Notes: a model not told the origin generated them from the sequence alone. A stretch of 64,000 nt of DNA from Cytophagaceae bacterium (GCA_027491315.1 JAIXWL010000001.1:186001-250000); one strand, 5' to 3'. Positions 45,438-55,241 are shown, numbered from the stretch's first letter. Translations and numbers: made by a program.

Positions 45438-46853
45438 TTATACAATTTGCTCACGCATATCATTTTTACGCCGCTTTAATACCCAACTAAGTTTATTTTT
45501 AAAATCCTGACCAGGATAATCCCATTGTTGAACAGTAAATTGTGTTTGTATTTTTCCGGCAATTGGATCATCCAAAAGTTTTTGTGCCAATGCCAGCAAT
45601 TCTGAATAACTATTAGCTACTGGAATAGCCTCGATTCCTTCTATTCTTCCAGAAAGATTTAATCTCAGGTGGGAATGTCGTTTAGTTAGTGTTCCTGTTG
45701 GGTCAACAAAATTAGAAATGGAGGGAACTCCTAAATAGGCCAAATCGATGGATAAGGTTGTGGCATATGCCATTATTAGTAAATCTAATCCTATCGATTG
45801 TCCAATATATTCTCTTAATTGTTCCTCCTGTGACTGGGAGTCCATCTCGTCGAGACTATAACAAGCCTTTTGTGCGATTTGAATATTCAAAAATGAGATA
45901 TTACCATACCTTTCGAATATTTTTATCCTATCATCTTCCGATTCAACAAGAGGACGATAAACTAAATTTACATTCTTTAATTGATTTTCCTCAATTGCAT
46001 TGATTAAAAAATCAAGACCTGCAAATTCAGATACAGTTGGGAAATATAAATTCGAACATCCTGCATAGCAAATTGTTTTCTCAGCAGTTTTAGGTTTTCT
46101 AGGGATTTGGTTTTTCAATATGTCAATATGTCTAAACCATGCCGAACCAAGTTTAACTATATTAATTTTATCGATCCCATGAAAGTGTTTGGCAAAATAA
46201 TCCTCCTTCTCCCCCTGAACACATACTGAATCATAGTTAGCAAGTAGATATCCATTACAATACAATTGATCAGTTGTATACGGTAAGATTACATTTCGCC
46301 ACCTTGATCGACCGGCTAGATTAGCTAACATCCGATCCTGATCGCCCCAAGAAGCTGACTGTATTAGGGTTACATCCTCAAAATCGTTTGCCAAATTTAA
46401 TAATTCGTCAAACTTATAAATGGTACCACTTAATAACCTGTCTAAAATTTCCCATGATTTAGAATGAGATCCAATTAAACATAAGATCTTAAAAATTATA
46501 CGGTAAGCAAAACTATATTTAGTATCAGCTCCGTTTCTTCCAACTTTTAGCTTACTTATTTCATAATGGTATTTAGTGCCTATTTTCCTAAATTTCCGCC
46601 AATGCCCATTCATTCTTAGGATTTCAGATACTTCATATATCATAGAAACCAGCTTCACCTGTTTGTTTAATGGGGGGCAGAGCATAATTGTAGTATTCTC
46701 ATCACTATATTCCGCAATGAAATCAGGATGGGTTGCGAAGGGAGAAATAATGGTAAGTTTATATTCTTGTCTGATTACATTTAAAACAATAGGAGACAGT
46801 AGGACGCGATTGATGCGTTGAAAAGGGACTGATAAAATAACTAACTTTTTCAT
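45438..46853 (-). CDS. Hypothetical glycosyltransferase-like protein (GT-B fold suspected)
   Basis: A 471-residue protein from ATG 46853 (MKKLVILSVPFQRINRVLLS). The first strand-loop resembles GT-B proteins. Later features are DFEDVTLIQSASWGDQDRML, LPYTTDQLYCNGYLLANYDSVCVQGEKE (receptor for Rossmann domain), KTICYAGCSNLYF and DLLIMAYATTLSIDLAYLGVPSISN, which looks like a donor-site region. I do not recognise a named family. Its place after the ACP and before the GNAT gene suits a transferase for the decorated sugar. Confidence 0.6.
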   Translation of the reverse strand: MKKLVILSVPFQRINRVLLSPIVLNVIRQEYKLTIISPFATHPDFIAEYSDENTTIMLCPPLNKQVKLVSMIYEVSEILRMNGHWRKFRKIGTKYHYEISKLKVGRNGADTKYSFAYRIIFKILCLIGSHSKSWEILDRLLSGTIYKFDELLNLANDFEDVTLIQSASWGDQDRMLANLAGRSRWRNVILPYTTDQLYCNGYLLANYDSVCVQGEKEDYFAKHFHGIDKINIVKLGSAWFRHIDILKNQIPRKPKTAEKTICYAGCSNLYFPTVSEFAGLDFLINAIEENQLKNVNLVYRPLVESEDDRIKIFERYGNISFLNIQIAQKACYSLDEMDSQSQEEQLREYIGQSIGLDLLIMAYATTLSIDLAYLGVPSISNFVDPTGTLTKRHSHLRLNLSGRIEGIEAIPVANSYSELLALAQKLLDDPIAGKIQTQFTVQQWDYPGQDFKNKLSWVLKRRKNDMREQIV

Positions 46854-46952
46854 AAAAGTCAAGGGTTTTAGGAGTCAATTTAAGACCTCTGAACACAAAA
46901 AATAAAATCACACAATATTTTACTTGTGTAAGAGTGAAACTCCATCCAAAAC

Positions 46953-47180
46953 TTAGACAGTTTTTGAATCGAGGGAGTTTTCAATTGCTTTCAAGGAAGT
47001 CAGTTCGACTATCTCATCATCCTCAAAACGCACATTAAATTCTTCCTCTAAAGCCACAATAAGATTCATCTGATTTAGCGAATCCCAGTTAGGAATGGTT
47101 GTTGAGTCATCTGAATCTTTAATATCCGCCGCATTTATTTCAAACACAGCCGCCATAATTTCTTTAATTTTTTCTTTCAT
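46953..47180 (-). CDS. Acyl carrier protein (FkbH partner)
   Basis: A 75-residue carrier protein with the phosphopantetheine site NWDSLNQMN (Ser34) and an acidic helix ALEEEFNVRFEDDEI. It overlaps the FkbH-like gene by 17 nt. In other clusters FkbH proteins load a three-carbon glyceryl unit on such stand-alone carriers. It is only distantly like the ACP at 16015. Confidence 0.92.
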   Translation of the reverse strand: MKEKIKEIMAAVFEINAADIKDSDDSTTIPNWDSLNQMNLIVALEEEFNVRFEDDEIVELTSLKAIENSLDSKTV

Positions 47181-48900
47181 ATTTTACCGATATATAGTTT
47201 ATAGCTACTTTTTTTTGATTCTTTATAATCAATTCGTAATTCTTTAATTCCCCGAAATCACCGGTTAAAGTAAAACCTGCACGTTCATAAAAATCTTCGA
47301 CTTGTTGGTTTTTTTGCGTTTTGACATAGGATGATTTAATCTTTTTAATCCCTTTGGTTTCCAGATATAGAACCAACTCCTCCAAAAATTTAAACTCAAT
47401 GTTTCTACCAAGTACTCTGCAACTCATTAAAAAAGTATCGATCGTCGCTTCATAGTCATTAATAGAGACGAATGATTCGCCGGTTATTCCAAACCTTCCA
47501 AATTTGTCATTTACCTCAAAAGCAAAAGTGATATACTGATTTGTTTTAACAAACTCTTCGACCTGCGTAAAGGTATACCTTTTGGTAGTAAGATTAAATT
47601 GATTGGTCTTTTGGGTAAGTTGAGCCATCCTTTCAATAAGATCCTTGTGATCAATGTATATGATCATCTCCAGATCAAGTGATTCCAAATATTCATTTAT
47701 ACTCCCATAGCTATTTTTCGCCTGCTCACGCACAACCTGATCTTTGTATGACTTAACTCTTGCAACATCATCCTTAGTGCTCAGAATCGAGTAGAACAGG
47801 TCGATGTTTTTCCTGAATATTGCGGGGTATTCATACAAATTTTGGGGTACCTTTATGGTATAAACTTCCTGAAGGTATTTTTTAACCAGATTGATTTCGA
47901 AATCAGAATCATCAATGAAAACAATACTATCCAGCCCAATATTTAATTCCTTTGCTATATCCTGAAGATTAGAAACCTTGTCGTTCCAATTGACTTTTTC
48001 AATTACAATATCTGATTCTTTCAGGCTCATTGATTCATGATTATTAATAACTTTCTTTACATCTTCGGGATTATTTTTTGAGTTCAGACCAATAATAACA
48101 CCTCTTGAGGCAAGCTCTTTTGCCATAAACTGTACTTCTTCAAAGAATACACCTTTGGCAGATTTTCCAGACATATCTATTCCACTTTCACCGTCTTCCC
48201 CCAAAATTCCTTTCCATAGTGTATTATCACAATCAAATATTAATGCCTTCTTCGACTTCCCAAAAACAGAAGTGATGATCGGGGTAATCATAGTTGAATA
48301 AGCCTCAAAGAAATCCAGAGTATATAGTGTTTTAGACGAATAATAGTTTCTAAAATCAACACTAGAGCTCACTGAAATTTTAGCAAAAATTTTATCAATA
48401 TCAAACAATACTACATTTTGCGTTTTTTTTGATTCAAGGTAATTGTTTAATTCCCTACAAATTACATCATAATTATTACGACCTATGAATTGGTGATTAA
48501 AAACTGTTGTGCTGAAATAATTAATTACAACAATGGATGTACTATTGAGGTTAGTTAAAGTATAATCGATTTCAGATTTTGTTTTTTCAATAATTGCAAA
48601 TTTTTCCGATTCGGTAAGAAGGTTAGATTTATACTGGAAGCCATCAACGATATTACACAACTCCCAGAAAATTAAAACACAGTTGCTTTTGTTAAACTGA
48701 ATGCTATCTTGGACTATATTATCAAAATTTCCACACGAGGCAATGGCATTAACCCCTATCTTTTGAAGTGGGTATTCTACTATTTGAGTAAGTTGGTTAA
48801 CGATAATGTTTGAAAGAATTTTTATATTGTATTCCTCAGAAGAATTACCTTCCTTCAACTCTTTATTTAACTTTAGAAGTTCTGAATATTTAATCTCCAT
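47164..48900 (-). CDS. FkbH-like HAD-IIIC family protein (glyceryl-ACP forming type)
   Basis: A 578-residue protein with three parts: an N-terminal SGNH-like region (residues 1-200), a HAD domain with FDCDNTLWKGILGEDG near residue 220 and FIDDSDFEINLVKK near 335, and a C-terminal GNAT-like part with QKTNQFNLTTKRYT and FGRFGITG. FkbH enzymes take glycerate from 1,3-bisphosphoglycerate, remove phosphate and attach the glyceryl group to an ACP. The overlapping ACP gene supports the same here. The methyltransferase gene ends on the base just before the FkbH start. Confidence 0.9.
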   Translation of the reverse strand: MEIKYSELLKLNKELKEGNSSEEYNIKILSNIIVNQLTQIVEYPLQKIGVNAIASCGNFDNIVQDSIQFNKSNCVLIFWELCNIVDGFQYKSNLLTESEKFAIIEKTKSEIDYTLTNLNSTSIVVINYFSTTVFNHQFIGRNNYDVICRELNNYLESKKTQNVVLFDIDKIFAKISVSSSVDFRNYYSSKTLYTLDFFEAYSTMITPIITSVFGKSKKALIFDCDNTLWKGILGEDGESGIDMSGKSAKGVFFEEVQFMAKELASRGVIIGLNSKNNPEDVKKVINNHESMSLKESDIVIEKVNWNDKVSNLQDIAKELNIGLDSIVFIDDSDFEINLVKKYLQEVYTIKVPQNLYEYPAIFRKNIDLFYSILSTKDDVARVKSYKDQVVREQAKNSYGSINEYLESLDLEMIIYIDHKDLIERMAQLTQKTNQFNLTTKRYTFTQVEEFVKTNQYITFAFEVNDKFGRFGITGESFVSINDYEATIDTFLMSCRVLGRNIEFKFLEELVLYLETKGIKKIKSSYVKTQKNQQVEDFYERAGFTLTGDFGELKNYELIIKNQKKVAINYISVKYERKN

Positions 48901-49710
48901 TTATTTTTTTGTGATATACCAGGTATTACTTGCCATCAGCTTCGAATCTATTGACTCATGTTCGATTTGCTCACTAACTAGAATGTCAAACCCTCGGTCT
49001 TTTAAAGATTGTTCCCATTTCTTCTTATCATTGAAGTTATAGAGATGGTCAATTTGAGGTATATTGGTTGCAGTTGTAAAGTAAAATTTCCCATTATGCC
49101 TTAGGGAATCATAAGACATTTTTACAAAATCTATTGGACGAGACAAATGTTCAAGTAACTCAATTGCAAAAATATTGGAATATTTTTCACTAACTCCCTC
49201 AAAGAATGTTTCATATAATTCTATTCCAGTGTATTTTTTCTTTATAAAATCAGAAATGCTTATATCATATGCATGAACGTCATGATTAAGACTATTTAAA
49301 AAATTTAACTCTACTCCTGAACCAATACCAATTAAAAGTACGTTACCCTTTATTTGTTGCGCTGCCTTATTAAGTTCTACAAATATTCTATGCCTATGAA
49401 TGGACAATACAACAGAAAGTATCAGTACAATATCGTAATCAATTCTCTTTAAATCTGGTACAATATTATTCTGAAAAGGATATTTACCAGTCGATAAGAA
49501 AACTCTTATATGCTCCGAGTATTGTCTTGTAAAATTATTATAAATCTTAATAATTTCCTCAGCAGACAATCCATAAAAAGATGCGTAATCATTTAAATGG
49601 TTACTTATTATATCGGCAATTTCAACACTGTACTCAGGGGATTTCTGAACTTTCGAGTTAGCTATACGAATCCACCTGTCTTTTACTAAAATCTCTGCAA
49701 GGATACTCAT
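48901..49710 (-). CDS. SAM-dependent methyltransferase (in FkbH cassette)
   Basis: A 269-residue protein. VLLIGIGSGVELNFL is motif I and FAIELLEHLSRPIDFVKMSYDSLRHNG the motif II-III region. It resembles class I methyltransferases with a helical N-terminal extension (residues 1-110). It lies between a GNAT gene (4-nt ATGA overlap) and the FkbH gene. O-methylation of a glyceryl or sugar group is a reasonable guess. Confidence 0.75.
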   Translation of the reverse strand: MSILAEILVKDRWIRIANSKVQKSPEYSVEIADIISNHLNDYASFYGLSAEEIIKIYNNFTRQYSEHIRVFLSTGKYPFQNNIVPDLKRIDYDIVLILSVVLSIHRHRIFVELNKAAQQIKGNVLLIGIGSGVELNFLNSLNHDVHAYDISISDFIKKKYTGIELYETFFEGVSEKYSNIFAIELLEHLSRPIDFVKMSYDSLRHNGKFYFTTATNIPQIDHLYNFNDKKKWEQSLKDRGFDILVSEQIEHESIDSKLMASNTWYITKK

Positions 49711-50279
49711 ATCTTGAACCAGTTATTGCGTAACTGAAGGTATTTTTCTCTCAAAATACCAAACAAATAAACATCTAAATATTCTCCATTTTTATAAACC
49801 TGTTGCTTAAGACAACCTTCGCTTGAATATCCCAGCGCTCTGCAAAAAAGTAAGTCAATCTCTTTGATTAATGAACCTCCATAAACACGATGTAGATTCA
49901 TTGTTTCAAAAGCATGCCGGATGATTAATTTATGGGCTTCAACAAGATTTCGAAGATTCTGAAATTCCTTCTCTCCGATAACCAAAGAAACTTCACAATT
50001 ACTATTTATAAAATCAATATTGTTCAAGGAAATTGTACCAATCATTATTTGCGCTTTCTTATGATAGATTCCGAGCTGGACCCTCGAGGGGTTTTTTGCA
50101 ATTGAATCTCTATAAAAATCAATTTGATTCTGCTTACTATTGGGGTAGTAATGCCGTTGCATAAATTTAGTTGTCTCTTCATCATTAAACCACTTATACC
50201 AATTTGTGTGTTCAATGGTAGATTCATCTAAGCAAATTAGATCAATTTCTTTCCCGCTAATAAATATGTCAACGTTCAT
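49707..50279 (-). CDS. GNAT family N-acetyltransferase (RimJ/PseH-like)
   Basis: A 190-residue protein. WYKWFNDEETTKFMQRHYYP at the start, IGTISLNNIDFINSNCEVSLVIG in the centre, FQNLRNLVEAHKLIIRHAF at the CoA site and LHRVYGGSLIKEIDLLFCRALGYSSEG near the end fit the RimJ/RimL group, to which the pseudaminate-pathway enzyme PseH belongs. It may acylate a 4-amino group of a UDP-sugar. In motif A the usual Gly-rich loop is weak (QNLRNL). Confidence 0.8.
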   Translation of the reverse strand: MNVDIFISGKEIDLICLDESTIEHTNWYKWFNDEETTKFMQRHYYPNSKQNQIDFYRDSIAKNPSRVQLGIYHKKAQIMIGTISLNNIDFINSNCEVSLVIGEKEFQNLRNLVEAHKLIIRHAFETMNLHRVYGGSLIKEIDLLFCRALGYSSEGCLKQQVYKNGEYLDVYLFGILREKYLQLRNNWFKI

Positions 50280-50303
50280 TATTTATTGTTTATATAAATT
50301 TGA

Positions 50304-50732
50304 TTACTTTTTAGGTATTCTTACTTTCACTGTAACAGATCCCGAGACAGCTTTAAGACCATATTTATTAAAAATGGTATAAAGTAATATAAATGTCGAA
50401 AATCTCAGGTCAATTTTTGTTATTTCACAATTATAGGTAACTACTTCATCGATATAAATCGGTCTGATAAATTTTGACTCCTGGGATAGAATTAATGCAT
50501 TTTCACCTGGCAATTCCATTCCAACTACGTATGACATCAATGATGTCAATAAAAAGCCTTGAATAATAATGTTATCAAACTCATGAAGGTTGGCATAATG
50601 TTTGTCAGTATGAAGGGGATGATAATCACCGGTAAGGGCACTGAAAGTTTCAATGATATCTCTAGTAAATTTCTTCTTAAATGAATATTGCTGACCTTCA
50701 ACTAGATCGCTAATAAGGAATTTACCTATCAT
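50304..50732 (-). CDS. MaoC-like dehydratase (hot-dog fold)
   Basis: A 142-residue protein with the R-hydratase motif ALTGDYHPLHTDKHYA (Asp and His catalytic pair, near residues 33-48) followed by IIIQGFLLTSLMSYVV and FIRPIYIDEVVTY. The fold hydrates or dehydrates acyl thioesters. It lies 1 nt from the Old-Yellow-Enzyme gene and 24 nt from the GNAT gene, in the middle of the ACP cassette, so an ACP-linked substrate is likely. Confidence 0.86.
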   Translation of the reverse strand: MIGKFLISDLVEGQQYSFKKKFTRDIIETFSALTGDYHPLHTDKHYANLHEFDNIIIQGFLLTSLMSYVVGMELPGENALILSQESKFIRPIYIDEVVTYNCEITKIDLRFSTFILLYTIFNKYGLKAVSGSVTVKVRIPKK

Positions 50733-51809
50733 CTAATAAATCGTATTAATATGTTTTTCATAATCAAAGCTTACGATTTCTGATTCCCTATTATTTTTAA
50801 ACATATCTATTAAACCAGGATTCGGAATAAAATTTCTTCCAAATGCTATTATGGAATTTATATCCTCAGAAATCAGGGAGTTTGCTTCAGCAAGTGATTT
50901 TATACCCCCACAAACAACTATAGGGAGGTCAGTTAATTCCCTTACTATTTTGTGTAATGTTTTATTAGAGCCAAAGAGCGGCCTTTTTGAATCAATCTGC
51001 GAGCAATGAAATACATCTACCCCTTTTTGTTCTAATGTGCGTACAAGAAACTCGAAATCCATATCATCTTTGGAATATCGCATCAAAGGATTGTCAACCA
51101 TATGAATTGAACAGCGAAAGGACAGTACTGTAGACCTGTTCATTACTTTACGGCACTCTCCAATTAATTCCGATACAAATTTATCACTCTCTGCATATTC
51201 ATCGGATCGACAGTTTACTCGTTTTGTCATAAATGTATGAATGAGATATCCGTGTGCACCATGAATCTCTACACCATCAAAACCAGCCTCCTCGGCAAGT
51301 AAAACTGCAGTTGCAAACTGTTCAATAACAATTTTAATGGATTCTTTAGATATCTCTTGCGGCAAGGTGTAGGGTGTATTTGTTTGGAAGTTAACCACCT
51401 GATCGGTAATCTTAGGTCTCCAAAATGATTGATGATCTCCTGCTTTTTTTGCAGAAGCGGAAAACACACTCCCACCAGTTATTTCAGGAACTGTTAACCG
51501 ACCGGCATGAAAAAGTTGAATCCAGACTTTTGCTCCTGCATCATGAATTTTCTCAACAATTGGCTTCCAACAGTTTACATGTGATTTCGAGTGAAATTGC
51601 ATACCATGTAAATATCCCATAGCATCTTCCGAATTGATTGCACAACTTTCTATAATGATTAATCCAACATTAGCTTTTGCACGTCGAATATAATAATCGG
51701 CTAATTCCGATGTTGGATTCCCTAGCCTAGAACTATGATACCTCGTAAGTGGTGCCATTACGCTCCGATTGCGAAGTCCTAATTTTTCAAATGAACTAAA
51801 TAGATCCAT
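50733..51809 (-). CDS. NADH:flavin oxidoreductase, Old Yellow Enzyme family
   Basis: A 358-residue FMN TIM barrel. NRSVMAPLTRYHSS is the N-terminal FMN site, VWIQLFHAGR the substrate site, and DGVEIHGAHGYLIHTFMTKRVNCRSDEY the family motif with the active-site His pair. LPIVVCGGIKSLAEA and IAFGRNFIPNP bind FMN phosphate. OYE proteins reduce activated C=C bonds. Next to a MaoC dehydratase and an ACP it could reduce an enoyl intermediate. Confidence 0.9.
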   Translation of the reverse strand: MDLFSSFEKLGLRNRSVMAPLTRYHSSRLGNPTSELADYYIRRAKANVGLIIIESCAINSEDAMGYLHGMQFHSKSHVNCWKPIVEKIHDAGAKVWIQLFHAGRLTVPEITGGSVFSASAKKAGDHQSFWRPKITDQVVNFQTNTPYTLPQEISKESIKIVIEQFATAVLLAEEAGFDGVEIHGAHGYLIHTFMTKRVNCRSDEYAESDKFVSELIGECRKVMNRSTVLSFRCSIHMVDNPLMRYSKDDMDFEFLVRTLEQKGVDVFHCSQIDSKRPLFGSNKTLHKIVRELTDLPIVVCGGIKSLAEANSLISEDINSIIAFGRNFIPNPGLIDMFKNNRESEIVSFDYEKHINTIY

Positions 51810-51830
51810 AATAAAATCTGTCCGTTAAAA

Positions 51831-52907
51831 TTATAGGCTATTCAATAAATCCACTATTTTATCAATAGCGCTTATTTCATTATTGGGTTTATACCCTGAA
51901 ATTTGGCTTCCGGCTAGACTCAACTGCTCGCATACCTCTTCAATTGTTCCACAACTAATAATTCCATACGTTTCAAACGGAATATAAAGGAATTTTCTAT
52001 TTCCCTTGATACCGACTTGAAAACTAAATGTAAATTTTCCCATGATCGAGGCCTCGATAAGTGCCATTGACGAAACTCCAAATGTCAATAAAGATTTTTC
52101 AATGCTAATTCTCAAATCCGAAGTATCATCCAGGCAAATCGTAATAAACTTGTTAAGCTGAGATTCAGGCCCGTTTATAAAATTTTCCCAATGAGTTCTA
52201 GACTCGAGCGGGTGCGGACGAACAACAATTTGAAGTTTCCTTGTATAATTATAATTTGATAAAATATTATGTAGTACAGCTATTTCATTAAATTTCTCAG
52301 ATGGGTAATAGTGTTTTAAGTTTTCACAAAAAAATAGGATTCGATCTTCTTCAATTTGGACCATACTCGTTTCCCTTTGAAATTCAGTTACAAGTTTTTC
52401 AAGGTGAGGGTTACCCACAGTTAATATTTTGCAATTTTCTGACTCAAACTTAAGATAAGGTCCTTTCATTTGCTCATCACAAACTAGTATATAATTCGGA
52501 CAGACATCAATTATATCAGTATTGAACCGAATATCTTCTCCAATCCAGGAATCAATAATACTCATAGTAGGAACACCTGACTTTTTCCCATAATCAATGA
52601 CATATCGTTCAATATTTGAGTTAATGCTGGTGGATGTAAATAGGATATCAGGCTTTATTTCACCTAATACAACCGCTATTTCAGATGATAGAACATCATA
52701 CTCATTGGGAAAATTCTCCAATGGGAATGTTGTGAGTTCAATTTGCCTGTCACCGAAATCCGAAAACCTCATAGTTTTCATCTTTGCCGGACCAGCCATG
52801 AGTAGGAAAATCATATAGTTTGGATTACTACTTAAAGCATCAATTATAGGGACAAGTAAATTACAGCCTCCCGGATCATGTGATGCAAAAACGATTTTCC
52901 TTTTCAC
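51831..52907 (-). CDS. Hypothetical GT-B-like polysaccharide biosynthesis protein
   Basis: A 358-residue protein with a GTG start at 52907. KIVFASHDPGGCNLLVPIID at the N-terminus is a Gly-rich loop as in GT-B or epimerase-like proteins. SIIDSWIGEDIRF, NYILVCDEQMKGPY, ILTVGNPHLEKL, VVRPHPLESRTHWE and FGVSSMALIEASIMGK resemble UDP-GlcNAc epimerase or CDP-glycerol-type transferases. No exact family is recognised. It sits inside the nonulosonate block, 13 nt after a DegT gene, so a nonulosonate transferase is possible. Confidence 0.6.
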   Translation of the reverse strand: MKRKIVFASHDPGGCNLLVPIIDALSSNPNYMIFLLMAGPAKMKTMRFSDFGDRQIELTTFPLENFPNEYDVLSSEIAVVLGEIKPDILFTSTSINSNIERYVIDYGKKSGVPTMSIIDSWIGEDIRFNTDIIDVCPNYILVCDEQMKGPYLKFESENCKILTVGNPHLEKLVTEFQRETSMVQIEEDRILFFCENLKHYYPSEKFNEIAVLHNILSNYNYTRKLQIVVRPHPLESRTHWENFINGPESQLNKFITICLDDTSDLRISIEKSLLTFGVSSMALIEASIMGKFTFSFQVGIKGNRKFLYIPFETYGIISCGTIEEVCEQLSLAGSQISGYKPNNEISAIDKIVDLLNSL

Positions 52908-52920
52908 TGATCAGCCTAGA

Positions 52921-54258
52921 TTAAACATAATCAACAATGTCATCATTCACTTCAGGAAAAGCTTCCCTTATCTGACCTGCAGAATTAACAACTTTATTTA
53001 TTGCTGTTAAAATATCATCTATATCACTAAATTCAAGGGGTTCCCTTATCAACGGCGACAATACAAGTTCACGTTCATATAGCCTTTCAGCTACCGGAGA
53101 AATGCCTTTGCTGTAATCATACTTAACACCCTTGTTCAAGTTGAATGGGAATCCCTTTTTCCCGATAGCAATTTGTCTCTGGTAAATCGGATTAAGATAA
53201 AGCGGCTTTAAATAACCACCGGCCAAGGCAGTGTCTTCAAAATCAATGGGATCAGGCAACTCCGCCAAAACTGCCTTTACAAATAAATTTCTAGATAATC
53301 CTATTACCTTTCTGTCATATTTAAATGGATATAAATAATAAGCATTATTTTCCAGGTCATTTTGGTCGGCATTCAGACCTTTAATTTTATTAAGTCCCTC
53401 GGTGAAACGGAATGCAAGAGATTGTCTCGTGACTACGTATTTATTTAATTTTTTTAATTGTTCTATACCAATTGCTGCCTGCAGTTCAGTTAGTCTAAAA
53501 TTTCCCCCAACATAGTTCACAAAGTTTTCCGGAGACTCGGTTTCAATCGTATTTTCGCCATGATTCCGTATAGCTCTTGCTATTTTCGCAATTTCAGGAT
53601 CGTTGGTTGCCAGCATTCCTCCTTCGCCGGTATGAATATGTTTATGATAATTAAGGCTATATCCACCAATATCACCAAGACAGCCCACAGGTCTACCCTT
53701 GTATTTTACACCCGGGGCTTGTGCGGCATCTTCAATCACTTTGATATTATGCTTTTTTGCAATGTCAAGTATAGCATCCATATCAGCCACTCCACCAAAA
53801 AGGTGAACTACTATAATCGCCTTTGTCCTTGGTGTAATTAGTTTTTCGAAAGATTCCGGGTCGATACAGTAATTCCTGGGATTGATATCAGCAAACACAG
53901 GAATAGCCCCATAGAAAAAGCAACACGATGCCGAAGCGGACATCGTATAACTAGAGCAAATTACTTCATCACCAGGCTCAATCCCTACACTTCCTAATGC
54001 AATTATCAACCCTGAAGTCCAGGAATTGACGCTTATGGCATACTTAAATCCAAAATCCCTCGCCCAATTATTCTCAAATTCTTTGATTTTAGGTCCGCCT
54101 AAAAACAGTTCCCCCGGGCTTCCAAAAAATGCGGAAAGAACGTCGCTTTCCATCACATCCTGAACTGCCTTCTTTTCCTCAGCACCCATGGTTATACGTC
54201 TTGGGAATGGCTTTTCCCTAACCTTATCGCCTCCCAATATTGAAGGTAAATTTCTCAT
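52921..54258 (-). CDS. DegT/DnrJ/EryC1/StrS family aminotransferase
   Basis: A 445-residue PLP protein, longer than the family mean by about 70 residues, with extra C-terminal sequence after YPFKYD. Motifs: VNSWTSGLIIALGSVGIEPGDEV, IEDAAQAPGVKYKGRPVG, and SLNYHKHIHTGEGGML with the PLP lysine. NFRLTELQAAIG is standard. The start overlaps the Gfo/Idh/MocA stop (ATGA). With that oxidoreductase and the SpsF-like gene it forms a likely three-gene amino-sugar module. Confidence 0.88.
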   Translation of the reverse strand: MRNLPSILGGDKVREKPFPRRITMGAEEKKAVQDVMESDVLSAFFGSPGELFLGGPKIKEFENNWARDFGFKYAISVNSWTSGLIIALGSVGIEPGDEVICSSYTMSASASCCFFYGAIPVFADINPRNYCIDPESFEKLITPRTKAIIVVHLFGGVADMDAILDIAKKHNIKVIEDAAQAPGVKYKGRPVGCLGDIGGYSLNYHKHIHTGEGGMLATNDPEIAKIARAIRNHGENTIETESPENFVNYVGGNFRLTELQAAIGIEQLKKLNKYVVTRQSLAFRFTEGLNKIKGLNADQNDLENNAYYLYPFKYDRKVIGLSRNLFVKAVLAELPDPIDFEDTALAGGYLKPLYLNPIYQRQIAIGKKGFPFNLNKGVKYDYSKGISPVAERLYERELVLSPLIREPLEFSDIDDILTAINKVVNSAGQIREAFPEVNDDIVDYV

Positions 54259-55241
54259 ATATTAATCCCTGATTTTATACTTTGCAAAAATTCCAAAGTT
54301 TTAATTTGTAAATTAAACTGTTCATTAATTAGTTTCTCAGACGGTTTATTAAGAAATGTCTTGATTAAGTTAATTGCATTTTTCATCGCGTAATTATAGT
54401 CAATCCTATAATCATTGTCAGCAACAAATTCCTGAAGTTCGATACCATCCATGTAGGAATATTTTCCGGCTTCATTTACCAGGCTACCCTTAGATTCTAT
54501 ATATCTGACTCTCATTTTTTCACCAATGATATCTACTTCTGTCATATTTACTATCGATGAATCATAAGCCTCAATTGTCATAACAAATTTGTTATTATGT
54601 TTTTCACAATAAACGAGAGCAGAAAGCGAAGTGTCATCCGGGTGATAATCGGAGATTGAATTTGTTATAAATGTCCGTTTTATCACCGGATCAAACAAAA
54701 AAACGATCAGGTTAATTAAATGTGAACAGTTATGCAAAAAACCTCTATGGTACTTTAGCCCAATCGAAAGAATTTTGCCAAATTTCCCATTTTGTACCCG
54801 TTCTTTTAGCCCGATAAATTCAGGAATATATACCCTGGAATAATTAACAAGCAATAAGATCTTAAACTCCAAACAATATTTTTGAACTTCGATAGCTTTA
54901 TCTGAAGTAATATTTAATGGCTTTTCTATGAAAATGACCTTGGGCCGCATCTTCAATGCAGCATCTAAATAAAACTCATGAGTTATATCAGGTGTGCAGA
55001 TCGAAATCACATCGTACTCAATATGTTCAACAAGTGAAAAATCTGAATAATAATGAGGTATTTTCCAGCTCTTTGCTACATTCCCGGCCTTTTCAAAATC
55101 TATATCGAATATGGTATCTATTGAAAAATAATCACCATAATATTGATAGCCCTTTATATGAGTTCTTACTTCCGGACCTTCCGGCGAGTCATATGCCTGC
55201 GCTATATTTCCGGCTCCTATTACTAATACACTAGCCTTCAT
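54255..55241 (-). CDS. Gfo/Idh/MocA family oxidoreductase
   Basis: About 328 residues from ATG 55241 (MKASVLVIGAGNIAQAYD); an upstream TTG frame is unlikely. The Rossmann motif is VIGAGNIAQ, and SICTPDITHEFYLDAAL plus FIEKPLNIT (EKP motif) are present. YHRGFLHNCSHLINLIVFLF includes the active-site His. It likely oxidises or reduces a sugar at C3 or C2 ahead of the aminotransferase. It overlaps the SpsF-like gene by 11 nt. Confidence 0.87.
   Translation of the reverse strand: MKASVLVIGAGNIAQAYDSPEGPEVRTHIKGYQYYGDYFSIDTIFDIDFEKAGNVAKSWKIPHYYSDFSLVEHIEYDVISICTPDITHEFYLDAALKMRPKVIFIEKPLNITSDKAIEVQKYCLEFKILLLVNYSRVYIPEFIGLKERVQNGKFGKILSIGLKYHRGFLHNCSHLINLIVFLFDPVIKRTFITNSISDYHPDDTSLSALVYCEKHNNKFVMTIEAYDSSIVNMTEVDIIGEKMRVRYIESKGSLVNEAGKYSYMDGIELQEFVADNDYRIDYNYAMKNAINLIKTFLNKPSEKLINEQFNLQIKTLEFLQSIKSGINI

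Noticed and set aside
46953-51809. Polyketide or nonribosomal peptide cluster
   Set aside because: There is an ACP, FkbH, MaoC and OYE, but no ketosynthase, acyltransferase or condensation/adenylation domain. The surrounding genes are glycan genes.
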